Origin: Candidatus Stygibacter australis
Lineage (GTDB): Bacteria; Cloacimonadota; Cloacimonadia; Cloacimonadales; TCS61
Length of the DNA: 43,255 bases
Assembly: GCA_030765845.1 (NCBI GenBank)
Contig: JAVCDJ010000059.1
Span: 1 to 43,255 of the forward strand
Reading direction: 5' to 3'
Shown in pieces: positions 1-7,448 of the stretch (position 1 is the stretch's first letter; every line of letters begins with the position of its first letter). A program made the position numbers and the translations under genes. The notes beneath the pieces are model-generated. The model was not told the origin of the DNA and searched no databases. It was given only the letters and a program-made list of their open reading frames with translations.

Positions 1-675
1 CCCTTGGCAAGAAACACTGAAAATCAAAACTGATCACGTTATAATAGATGAAGTTCGTTAATATTAATAGCAGAAATAATAATAACATCTTCCCCATTTG
101 TTCCTCCAATACCATTTAATGCTGATGTAATTGCCAATTGCATTATCATTCTTTTCACAACTAACACAGTTGTCATATTATAGTAAACAAATAATACATA
201 CTGTAAACGGTTTTATGCCCCTCTGCCTGATTTAAGTTAATTTTACATCACAATTTCACAATTATATTAATTACAGCTTACGTTAACATCTTTTACAATA
301 GTATTGCATGCATAATTTGTTCCACAAATAGGCAACCATTTTTTCACCCGCTAAACCTTGCTAATGTACATATCTTCGCAAGGTCTCAGCAAAATCAATT
401 TCAGTATATATCCTCATCAATCAGAATATGTGCACTTTTGAGCAGCAATGATTAAAAACCTACAATGATATCAATTACTGCATTGAACAGTTTCGTTGAG
501 ATAGAAATTAGTTCTTCAGTATGATCACATGCTTATTGCCTCTTTTCTGAATACTTTTTCTTCATCCGATTGATGCCAGATCCCTTCCCGGCTCAATCCT
601 TTGCGGAATAACTCAATTATATGGGTTAATGCCATTTCACGTTATCTTGTGTATAAAAGATAAGGAAGTGATATA
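1..675. other. AT-rich stretch with no supported gene
   Basis: No convincing coding region is visible on either strand. The minus strand has a short open frame (about 39-212) without a good ribosome binding site. Around 354-392 there is a degenerate ACCTTGC...GCAAGGT inverted pair that resembles the arms of the element at 5226-5375. The last 30 bases before 676 hold the ribosome binding site of the first gene (AAGGAAG at about 661-667). Confidence 0.6.
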
Positions 676-2460
676 ATGATAGATATAGAAAGAAACAATC
701 TGGGGGCTTCGACATCACCTTATTTAAGGCAGCATGCAGATAATCCGGTGCACTGGCAGGAATGGACTCCGAAAGTGCTGGAATATGCCAGAGAACACAA
801 TAAACCGCTTCTGGTTTCTGTAGGATACGCTACTTGTCACTGGTGTCATGTTATGGCTCAGGAAGCTTTTTCTGATGACCAGATAGCCAGTTATCTCAAT
901 TCTAATTTCGTTAATATCAAGGTAGATCGTGAACAGCGACCGGATATAGACAACTATTTGATGTCTTATATCCAGGCAACTGGCGGTCACGGTGGCTGGC
1001 CCCTGAATGCCTTTTTAACACCTGAGCAAAAGCCGTTCTTTGCTGCAACATATCTACCTGTTAAAGCAAAATTTAATCTGCCGCCTCTTCTTACTATTTT
1101 GCAGAGACTGATAGGGCATTTCAAGGAACATGGTAAGGATATTCCCGACTATTATCCTCAAGCTTTTCAGCAGCAGGCAAGCAGCGAAAAAGAGATCATC
1201 GCTAACTTGAAGCGGCATCTAAGCCATTCCCAGGGAGCTCAGTTTCCTGCCCATAGCAGTCTGCTTTTTCTGCTTAGTTACTTTGAAACATATCCTGATA
1301 TAGAGCTTAAAAAACTGCTGCAAATCTGGCTTGATAATATGGCCCAAAAGGGGCTGCACGATCATTTGCAAGGTGGTTTTTACCGCTACTGCGTAGATGA
1401 CAAATGGACAATTCCGCACTTTGAAAAGATGCTTTATGATCAGGCTATGCACCTCTGGGTATATAGTCTTGCCTATAAAGTACTTAAAATAGAAAATTAT
1501 AAGACAATCGCTAAAAAAATAGTGAACTGCCTGGAACAAAGTTTTGAAGGTGATGGACTATACTATTCTGCTCATGATGCAGATACCGACCATCAGGAAG
1601 GGATGACTTATCTGTGGACAAATGACGAACTGAAAACGGTATTAACTCAAGAAGAACTAGCAGACTTTTCCCGGATATATGAATTGCAGGAAAATTTCGA
1701 GGGCAAAATCCACCTGCTGAAAAAGCAAAACAACTTCCTGTCTGAAATAGAAAATAAGCTTTTGCAGGTCAGAAAGAAACGCCAGCAGCCCTTTTTGGAT
1801 AATAAACTACTGACCAGCTGGAATGCTTTGACAGGAATAGCATTGCTGCAGGCAGGTCGCTGGCTGGGTGAAGAGAAGCTAATTCTGAAAGCAGCAACAC
1901 TATTTGAACATTTGCTTGCCAGACACTATAAAAAAGGTAAACTCTTTCACAGCTCTAATGAAGGGATTTTGCAAAAGAATGAATTTCTGGAGGACCATGC
2001 AGCTGTTTTACTGCTTGCGACTTATCTGCAGGAAGAAACGGGTAATTACCGGGAGCAGATTATCAAGCTCAGAGACAGCCTGAAAGGGTTTAATCAGGAT
2101 GGATGGAAAAGCAATCGCAGCGAAGATTTTATTACCATACCCGCGGACAGTTTTGATCATCCATCACCTTCGAGTGTGTCAATGGCAGAAGCAGCTTTAT
2201 TGCGTACTGCTCTACTTTTAGAAGAGGATTATACCCCCAGGGAATATCGACAGCCTTTTATCAATGATTTTCATAATCTGATGGCATTCGTTTCCCAGGA
2301 CAACTGGCATATCATCCATTCTCCCATCAAAATTGACTCGCAGAAATTACCGGCTAATTCCCTGATCATTAAAAGCTCTCATTTTCAGGACTGCTTTCAG
2401 GGTACGTGCAGAGAATTTTCCAGCCTGGAAGATTTTTTAACCGCTAAAAGCGCTAAATGA
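676..2460 (+). CDS. Thioredoxin-fold DUF255 / YyaL (SPATA20-like) protein
   Basis: Predicted cytosolic protein of the DUF255/YyaL family (COG1331): an N-terminal thioredoxin-like domain followed by an alpha/alpha-barrel domain of the glycosidase or epimerase type. Visible hallmarks are the SPYLRQHADNPVHW opening at residues 14-27, the redox-type CHWCHVM motif at 54-60, DREQRPDID at 84-92 and GGHGGWPLN soon after. The second half carries GGFYRY...W..PHFEKMLYDQ and TSWNAL, typical of the barrel part. At 594 residues it is somewhat shorter than the usual 650-690, but the C-terminal pair of cysteines (DCFQGTC) is kept. The last residues, LTAKSAK, and the TGA stop are encoded by a dispersed repeat, so the natural C-terminus may have been replaced. 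Start ATG follows AAGGAAG. The exact reaction is unknown for the family. It stands alone here. Confidence 0.9.
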   Translation: MIDIERNNLGASTSPYLRQHADNPVHWQEWTPKVLEYAREHNKPLLVSVGYATCHWCHVMAQEAFSDDQIASYLNSNFVNIKVDREQRPDIDNYLMSYIQATGGHGGWPLNAFLTPEQKPFFAATYLPVKAKFNLPPLLTILQRLIGHFKEHGKDIPDYYPQAFQQQASSEKEIIANLKRHLSHSQGAQFPAHSSLLFLLSYFETYPDIELKKLLQIWLDNMAQKGLHDHLQGGFYRYCVDDKWTIPHFEKMLYDQAMHLWVYSLAYKVLKIENYKTIAKKIVNCLEQSFEGDGLYYSAHDADTDHQEGMTYLWTNDELKTVLTQEELADFSRIYELQENFEGKIHLLKKQNNFLSEIENKLLQVRKKRQQPFLDNKLLTSWNALTGIALLQAGRWLGEEKLILKAATLFEHLLARHYKKGKLFHSSNEGILQKNEFLEDHAAVLLLATYLQEETGNYREQIIKLRDSLKGFNQDGWKSNRSEDFITIPADSFDHPSPSSVSMAEAALLRTALLLEEDYTPREYRQPFINDFHNLMAFVSQDNWHIIHSPIKIDSQKLPANSLIIKSSHFQDCFQGTCREFSSLEDFLTAKSAK

Positions 2461-2805
2461 CGCGAAAAAGAAATGTAAAATGTGAATATAGACTGCGGAA
2501 TTCTTGTTGTAACCAGGGCATCCCTGCGCTGGGTGGGGGAAGAATTGGATGTTAAGATTTTTTTACCACAGAGGCACAGAGATCACAGAGAACGCAAAGG
2601 GAAGAGAATAATTGAAAATGTAAAATGTAATCAGAGCAGGAGAACGAGGGGGTGAAGAGGAGAAGAGGCGAAAATGCTAAGGTTAGAAGGTTAGAAGAAA
2701 ATTTAGCTGGTATTTCATTAAATTGTTCGCGTTTGTTTGGTTTGTTCGCGGCTTAATGATCTTACATTACATTTTTTCGCGTTATTTAGCGGCTTTCGTG
2801 GTTGA
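2438..2805. repeat. Composite of dispersed intergenic repeats with inverted ends
   Basis: The left end (2438-2486) reads ACCGCTAAAAGCGCTAAATG then ACGCGAAAAAG and AATGTAAAATG. An inverted, diverged copy lies at 2764-2805 (TTCGCGTTATTTAGCGGC and CTTTCGTGGTT). Between them are a third AAAATGTAAAATGTAA stretch (about 2616-2631), the ACCACAGAGGCACAGAGATC motif (from about 2567) and a GC-rich CCAGGGCATCCCTGCGCTGG piece (about 2514). No gene is seen from 2461 to 2868. This looks like accumulated small non-coding repeats; mobility or function is not shown. Confidence 0.7.
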
Positions 2806-2821
2806 TGAATTTTGTATTATT

Positions 2822-2849
2822 AAAAAAGCCCCGGAAACCGGGGCTTTAT
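2822..2849 (-). terminator. Rho-independent terminator of the 705-residue secreted protein gene
   Basis: Stem GCCCCGG (2828-2834) and CCGGGGC (2838-2844) with an AAA loop, extended by A/T pairs and followed on the minus strand by six T. It lies 20 bases past the minus-strand stop at 2869. The A/T flanks could make it work in both directions. Confidence 0.9.
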
Positions 2850-2868
2850 TTTATTTATAATGCAAGAC

Positions 2869-4986
2869 CTATTTGAGTAAGATCATTTTGCCGGTAGCAG
2901 ATTCCTGATCAGTAATAATGCGATAGAAATATACTCCGGATGGAGCATCTTCCGCATTCCAGACCAGATCATGCTGTCCCGAATCGAAATGTTCATCGGC
3001 AATAGTTTCTACTTTCTGTCCCTTGATATTATAAACATCAATTCTTACATTAGAAGATTGATCAAGATTGAAAGCAATTTTTGTCTCAGGATTGAAGGGA
3101 TTAGGATAATTCCTTGCTGAGAGATTATTAGAGACTATTTCGGCATTACCATTATCAGAATAGGTGATCCTGATGGAAGCATACTCGAAAGTAGAACCAT
3201 TATTAAGACCCTGAGTCTGACTGTGGAATGAGCCATAATCATTATCATCAAGGAAGAATAAGTGCAATATCATATCTCCATTATCAGCTTCTTCGATCTT
3301 ATCTCCAGGATATACAAAGCAGGGGATCATGCCATCAAGTTCTGTTACATAATTGTCACTTTCAGAATTTGCATTCATAAAGATGGGATCGCTCCAGTTC
3401 ATTCCCCAATCTTCTGAAACGCAGATGGCAATTTCAGGTTTGGCAACCCAGGATTCAAATCCTGCAGTTCCTTCATTTGCTTCCTTGGCATTCAAACCAT
3501 CTACCCAAACATAAGCCATCCAGCCATTTTCAGGATTGCTGGTCAAATAATATTGATTATAATAGAATCCGCTATCTTCATCAAAATGGAAGATCGGCCA
3601 GTCCATTGCCCACATAGGGCTTCTATCATCATAAGTCTCATCATATTCACCATCTTCATCCAGATCCCAGGGCTTCATCGGTATTCCATCATTGGGATTG
3701 GCTCCCGCTGGATATACATCAGTAAAGCTGAATTCATGAGTATTAAGATCAAATCTGAAGACTTTGGGATAAATTTGATACCAGAGAGGACGATACATAC
3801 TAAGTTGGGTAGCATCAATATCAAAAAGAATACCTAATGAACCACCCCAGGAAACAGAATTACCTTCTTCTGAAGGATATAGATTAAATCTTCCAGAATT
3901 GATAAATGTCTGATATACTGCCGGATATGGTTCTGTGGGAGAAGTAGCTAAATCGGAATACAGGTAGTGGAGATCCCCAGAAACTGAATCTATCCAGGTA
4001 GGATTATCCTCTTCTATCTGCATCTCCTCATAATATTCCACAAATTCACCTTCGCCATAATTCTCATTTACAAAGCAAAACATATCATCAGGATCATAAT
4101 CTACATTAGATAAACGGTATCCGGCAAATATGACCTTGTTATCGATTACTGTCCAGGATTTGAAAGCTCGATACCACATGGGTTCTTCAGCATTCCAATT
4201 GTCAAATGTTGTAATTGAGCGATAAGTCCAATCCAGATCGCTCTGCATGGATAGATCATCAGCATCAAAATCTGCATAACAGATAATTGGATTTTCTGAT
4301 GGTAATGTCTCAGTTCCATCAGATGGATTAGCATTTGTAGCTACAGCATAAATCCTCTGCTTACCAGCTACAGGTGATGGTCCAATCTGTAATTCAGGCC
4401 AGATAAATTCATCATCATCAGTGGGATCAGGGAAAGGCGGATCATCTGAATCTATCACTGTGATCACTGGATCTTTCCATAATCCATGACCCTGAATAAT
4501 ATGATAAAGATCATAAGTAACAAAGCAATCCATTGTTTCCGGGGTTGAAGGCATTGCTGCATGCCAGGTGGCAAACACATCTCCAGTCTGCTGATCCACT
4601 TCCGCATCGCAGTAATAGCCAACTTCGCCAAGTCCTGCTGATGCCAGCACATTTCCATTGGCATCAATATAGGTGTAATTTACTTCGCTATTTCCTGCCT
4701 GATCTTTCACACGGTAAACAATATAAATTCCGCCACCGTGTTCATCAGGCTGCAAAGCAATTGGTAAGGCACTATATGCCTGGAAATAATCAGCGTAATT
4801 TGTCAGTAGGGGTTGTGGGGGAATATCCCATTCCCAATCTGGAGCGTCTCGGGTTACGGGTGGAGTATTTGCTACGGCATTAACTGAAAAGTCAGGTGTC
4901 CCATCTTTGGTTTTGATGGGCATTCTTTCAGCAAAGGCGCTTAGGGCAAATACCAATAAAATGCAGATTATGAAGAATTTCTTCAT
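2869..4986 (-). CDS. Secreted protein with BNR/Asp-box motif and T9SS-type C-terminal sorting domain
   Basis: Exported protein of 705 residues with a signal peptide at 1-19 (MKKFFIICILLVFALSAFA). The body looks like a beta-rich propeller-like domain: one Asp-box (SEDWGMNWSDP, near 522-532) resembles sialidase BNR repeats, and a DLDEDGEYDE loop near 435 looks like a calcium-binding loop. The C-terminal 80 residues (from NYPNPFNPETKI near 624, then VRIDVYNIKGQKV, SGVYFYRI and MILLK) are a type A T9SS sorting domain, so the protein should cross the outer membrane and be cell-surface bound or released. It is a clear paralogue of the 723-residue protein at 24975-27146; DLYHIIQGHGLWKDPVITV is identical in both. 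The gene is monocistronic, with promoter, long leader, AGGAGG site and terminator. The substrate or partner is unknown. Confidence 0.9.
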   Translation of the reverse strand: MKKFFIICILLVFALSAFAERMPIKTKDGTPDFSVNAVANTPPVTRDAPDWEWDIPPQPLLTNYADYFQAYSALPIALQPDEHGGGIYIVYRVKDQAGNSEVNYTYIDANGNVLASAGLGEVGYYCDAEVDQQTGDVFATWHAAMPSTPETMDCFVTYDLYHIIQGHGLWKDPVITVIDSDDPPFPDPTDDDEFIWPELQIGPSPVAGKQRIYAVATNANPSDGTETLPSENPIICYADFDADDLSMQSDLDWTYRSITTFDNWNAEEPMWYRAFKSWTVIDNKVIFAGYRLSNVDYDPDDMFCFVNENYGEGEFVEYYEEMQIEEDNPTWIDSVSGDLHYLYSDLATSPTEPYPAVYQTFINSGRFNLYPSEEGNSVSWGGSLGILFDIDATQLSMYRPLWYQIYPKVFRFDLNTHEFSFTDVYPAGANPNDGIPMKPWDLDEDGEYDETYDDRSPMWAMDWPIFHFDEDSGFYYNQYYLTSNPENGWMAYVWVDGLNAKEANEGTAGFESWVAKPEIAICVSEDWGMNWSDPIFMNANSESDNYVTELDGMIPCFVYPGDKIEEADNGDMILHLFFLDDNDYGSFHSQTQGLNNGSTFEYASIRITYSDNGNAEIVSNNLSARNYPNPFNPETKIAFNLDQSSNVRIDVYNIKGQKVETIADEHFDSGQHDLVWNAEDAPSGVYFYRIITDQESATGKMILLK

Positions 4987-5138
4987 TTTTCCTCCTAAGG
5001 TTTTTTATATACACACAAGTACCGGACAAGCTATTCCCCCGAATATTTATCACCCCTCCGGTACCTGTATTCTTACCTTTTTATGAGCTGCTGTTCTAAC
5101 AGTTTATAAAGATCTTTCCTATTTTCTTCTTCTAATTA
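4987..5138 (-). promoter_or_regulatory. Long 5' leader with nested hairpins (5017-5066)
   Basis: On the minus strand, AGGTACCGG (5066-5058) pairs with CCGGTACTT (5025-5017) as a 9-bp stem with one G-U. Its loop holds a second hairpin, TATTC-GGGG-GAATA (5045-5032). The leader from the predicted promoter to the ATG is about 145 bases and ends in TTAGGAGG before the start. I do not recognise a known riboswitch class. It may be a protein- or ligand-responsive leader or simply an mRNA-stabilising structure. Confidence 0.5.
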
Positions 5139-5168
5139 ATAATATCGATATTTATTTCTGTTTGTCAA
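5139..5168 (-). promoter_or_regulatory. Sigma70-type promoter for the 705-residue secreted protein
   Basis: Minus-strand TTGACA (5168-5163), an 18-base spacer and TATTAT (5144-5139). The -35 is perfect and the -10 matches at five of six positions. It points toward the gene starting at 4986. Confidence 0.6.
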
Positions 5169-5225
5169 GCTTAAATTTATTTTTCCTGTAATATTCACCA
5201 TGAGACTGTTCAATTATCACCAGCC

Positions 5226-5375
5226 AAAACCTTGCGAATGGTGCTTGCACCTCCGCAATGGCTGATCAGAGGATATAATTTATTAAACCTATACCATTAT
5301 GCCATTTAGCGTTGTTTATATTTCGTTAAAATCGGCCAACCATTGCGGAGGTCTATCGACCATTCGCAAGGTTTT
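5226..5375. repeat. 150-bp inverted-repeat element (MITE-like)
   Basis: The left arm is AAAACCTTGCGAATGGT (5226-5242), six unpaired bases, then ACCTCCGCAATGG (5249-5261). The right arm is the exact mirror: CCATTGCGGAGGT (5340-5352), six unpaired bases, then ACCATTCGCAAGGTTTT (5359-5375). The arms therefore have 30 paired bases in two perfect blocks, around a 78-base centre with no coding content. No target-site duplication is obvious. It could be a non-autonomous mobile element or a large RNA or DNA cruciform. Confidence 0.7.
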
Positions 5376-5417
5376 TGAAAGGTTAATTTCATTATTATGT
5401 CCTATTGATTTTATTTT

Positions 5418-5441
5418 ATCCGTGATAATCCGCGTCATCCG
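5418..5441. repeat. ATCCGTGNNAATCCG-type short dispersed repeat, copy 1
   Basis: Three near-tandem ATCCG units (ATCCGTGATAATCCGCGTCA then TCCG). The same style of repeat recurs at 42645-42671. It sits 17 bases past the stop of the ABC permease. Confidence 0.6.
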
Positions 5442-5457
5442 TAAGATCAGTGTTCAA

Positions 5458-6168
5458 TTATCTCCCCTGGATATTCCTCACCCAGCACAGCAGCAGATGA
5501 TCGATTATAATCCCGGCAGCTCCCATCAACAATAGATAAAACACCATATTCTCATACTGCAGCAAATACCTGAAATCCAGCAGCCGAAAACCCAGACCTT
5601 GTTTAACACCGAGCATTTCTACTGCGATCACGGTTGTCCAGCCTAAACCCCAAAGTATCCTAAACAAATTTATAAACTCTACTCTCAGTAACGGAATTTC
5701 CACTAAACTAAAAACCTGCCAACCAGTTGCCCCACACATCTCTGCTTCTTCACGATATTCTGTTTGCACCTGCTCATAAAGCTCCGTGGTCATGATAACT
5801 GCCGGGAAAAATAAAGCAGTGAACATTATTGCCGCAGCAGGGGTTTCTCCTAACCCAAACCAGATAATTGCTACAGGCAGCCAGGCATATGGTGAAATAT
5901 GTCTGATAAAATTTAAAGCTGGTAAAGCAATGATCTTAAGCCATGAAAAAGAATATAGCAGCTTACCAATAATAATAGCTACAATCCAGGCAAATATTGC
6001 CGTAAGAGTTACCCTTAAAAAGGAATATACAAAATCCGATGACATTTCATGCCAGTTGATCTTAAGCTGAAATATATCATGCACTGAAATCTCCAGGCTG
6101 AATAATAATCCAGCCACGATCAACAGCAAAAAAAGCAGACTAAGGCTGAATCTGATGATATACTTCAT
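5458..6168 (-). CDS. ABC transporter permease, NitT/TauT/SsuC type
   Basis: Inner-membrane permease of 236 residues, normal for the SsuC/TauC/ThiX family (BPD_transp_1). About six hydrophobic segments are visible, starting with one at 5-25. The cytoplasmic coupling (EAA-type) loop is seen as EYREEAEMCGATGWQVFSLVEIPLL around 136-160, the part that docks on an ATPase. The start ATG at 6168 lies inside the 3' end of the preceding lipoprotein gene (29-base overlap), with AAGGAAG about ten bases upstream, so translation is probably coupled. The ligand is not predictable; relatives import sulfonates, nitrate or thiamine precursors. No ATP-binding subunit gene follows; the next 470 bases are repeats and leader. 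Confidence 0.9.
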   Translation of the reverse strand: MKYIIRFSLSLLFLLLIVAGLLFSLEISVHDIFQLKINWHEMSSDFVYSFLRVTLTAIFAWIVAIIIGKLLYSFSWLKIIALPALNFIRHISPYAWLPVAIIWFGLGETPAAAIMFTALFFPAVIMTTELYEQVQTEYREEAEMCGATGWQVFSLVEIPLLRVEFINLFRILWGLGWTTVIAVEMLGVKQGLGFRLLDFRYLLQYENMVFYLLLMGAAGIIIDHLLLCWVRNIQGR

Positions 6169-7042
6169 CTACAAAAGTCTTCCTTGCCAGATAACCTTTT
6201 AATAGCATAAGTTCTGCTGCCTCTACCTCAAAATCTTTTCCTGATGCTTCCAGACCCATCATATATTGCGTGTGAGCAAGCGACTGACTGACGATTTGCT
6301 CTGATAAACCAAAGCGTTGTTGAGCAATGCGAAACGTATTTTGAGGATTATCCTTCATCAAAGCAATAGTATCATCCAGCAGCTTCACAAATGCCCTCAC
6401 CTGAGCAGCTTTAGATTTCAATGCCTTGTCTGAAGCCACCAGATCACAGCAAGGATGGGCTGGAAATGTGTTACTATACCAGTCAACTATCTGAAACCTG
6501 TCTGCCAGATTAAATATAGAAGGTACATAATAGCTGATAGCATCCACTTCCCCACTTTGTAAAGCAGCAGCCATGTCCATTGGTGTCCTGAATGGCACCA
6601 TCTCAGGCATTGATAATCCCTGCCTCTCAAAAACCATTTCCGGAATGATCTCCAAAGTTGAATTTTTCAATATTCCCATTTTTGCCTCAGCCAGATCCTG
6701 TAATTTTGCAAATTTCTTAGCAGCTATGATCCCATCACTTTCCCGCTCCAGGAATGAGATGATCTTCACTTTTTTATCTTGAGAAACATCCATCCAGGCA
6801 TAAGTGAATGGCATAATTGCTAGATCTATCCTGCCGGCAACCAGCGCTTCATTAGTCTCCCAACCAGAATGAAAATACTCAAACTGGTAATTTTTTTGCT
6901 CTCCAGAAATATTATCAAGAGCATATTGCACTGGAAGATGATTCATGGAAGGCTTTATCAAACCTATCACAAGTTTATCTGTCTGCTGAGTTCCGCAAGC
7001 AGTAAGGATCAAACAGCAGATAATGATCATAAAATATTTCAT
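6140..7042 (-). CDS. NMT1/SsuA-type ABC substrate-binding lipoprotein
   Basis: Periplasmic solute-binding component of the importer whose permease follows. I place the start at 7042 because AAGGAGGTC lies just before that ATG, while an upstream in-frame start at 7072 falls inside a hairpin. The resulting protein (about 300 residues) begins MKYFMIIICCLILTAC, a lipoprotein signal with lipobox LTAC. The body has the NMT1/THI5-like pattern: GLIKPSMNHLP at the start of the mature part, ALVAGRIDLAIMPFTYAW, and ALQSGEVDAISYYVPS. A HPCCDLVAS segment with adjacent cysteines is present. Ligand unknown; sulfonate, nitrate/bicarbonate and pyrimidine (thiamine precursor) binders share this fold. No TPP riboswitch signature is seen upstream. 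Confidence 0.88.
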   Translation of the reverse strand: MKYFMIIICCLILTACGTQQTDKLVIGLIKPSMNHLPVQYALDNISGEQKNYQFEYFHSGWETNEALVAGRIDLAIMPFTYAWMDVSQDKKVKIISFLERESDGIIAAKKFAKLQDLAEAKMGILKNSTLEIIPEMVFERQGLSMPEMVPFRTPMDMAAALQSGEVDAISYYVPSIFNLADRFQIVDWYSNTFPAHPCCDLVASDKALKSKAAQVRAFVKLLDDTIALMKDNPQNTFRIAQQRFGLSEQIVSQSLAHTQYMMGLEASGKDFEVEAAELMLLKGYLARKTFVDEVYHQIQP

Positions 7043-7103
7043 TAGACCTCCTTGATATAAAAAAACAGCCACCTTGACCTTTACAGTCAGGGTGGCTGAA
7101 CCT
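7043..7103 (-). promoter_or_regulatory. Terminator-like hairpin in the leader of the ABC importer operon (candidate attenuator)
   Basis: On the minus strand, AGCCACC (7097-7091) pairs with GGTGGCT (7073-7067). Inside are one A-C mismatch and a further TGAC/GTCA stem, and seven T (7065-7059) follow. The T run ends 6 bases before AAGGAGG and 17 before the ATG. A terminator placed between promoter and ribosome binding site suggests attenuation, but no competing antiterminator or ligand domain was identified. It could instead end an upstream transcript. Confidence 0.55.
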
Positions 7104-7206
7104 ATTTCTTAACTGATTACTTTTTTCTTCTGCATCCAAAACTTTCATTCCCGGTTTTTGTGTCAAGTATACTACTCTCACCAATCTGGAAGCATTAAAG
7201 TACCAT

Positions 7207-7273
7207 CCCTGAGAAACAACTCAACCCGGCATAACATAAAAATGTCATGCCGGGTTGAGTTGTTTCTCCTGGG
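7207..7273. repeat. Long palindrome family, copy 1
   Basis: The core arms ACAACTCAACCCGGCATAAC plus AT (7216-7237) and their mirror (7242-7263) flank an AAAA loop, with one mismatch. The stem extends outward through GAGAA/TTCTC and CCC/GGG. The same core with the same AAAA loop recurs at 24792-24857, where the outer stem has a different sequence. No T run follows, so it is not an ordinary terminator. It lies between divergently transcribed genes. Confidence 0.85.
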
Positions 7274-7448
7274 GTTTACTGTATTGGCGGTGAAGAACAT
7301 AAATAGCTTTTTTTATTGGAGTTATTGGGCTTATTTAACCTATTAGCAGTGTAAAAGGATATTGCTGATAAATTAATATTTGACTTTAAGGCAGTGCTGA
7401 TAAAAAAGTAATTATTAGAAAAAAGATTAATGTAAGAGGAAATAAATT

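Noticed and set aside
39-212. Short minus-strand open frame with a coding-like look (a segment reads ALNGIGGTNGED)
   Set aside because: At most about 45 residues from any ATG, with only a weak ribosome binding site and no recognisable family. It could be a gene remnant, but that cannot be supported.
3553-3837. Plus-strand open frames opposite the 705-residue protein gene, and similar shadows opposite other minus-strand genes
   Set aside because: They have no ribosome binding sites, odd composition and lie fully inside well-supported genes on the other strand.
5418-5441. CRISPR-like direct repeats (ATCCGTG units at 5418-5441 and 42645-42671)
   Set aside because: Units are very short, nearly contiguous and without regular spacers; no cas gene is present. 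They fit dispersed intergenic repeats.
5299-5535. Plus-strand open frame of 78 codons
   Set aside because: It runs through the inverted-repeat element and the ATCCGTG repeat and then overlaps the permease 3' end on the other strand; composition is repeat-derived.
7138-7166. Minus-strand TTGACA (7166-7161) as promoter of the ABC importer
   Set aside because: The hexamer at the right spacing (AGTTTT) is a poor -10, so I did not list it as a promoter.
6975-7184. Minus-strand open frame of 69 codons upstream of the ABC lipoprotein
   Set aside because: It spans the hairpin and T run and overlaps the signal peptide of the lipoprotein in another frame; no ribosome binding site or family likeness.
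7100-7200. Possible TPP riboswitch before the NMT1-like importer
   Set aside because: The expected CTGAGA and conserved GCC-type thi-box elements are not present on the minus strand here.
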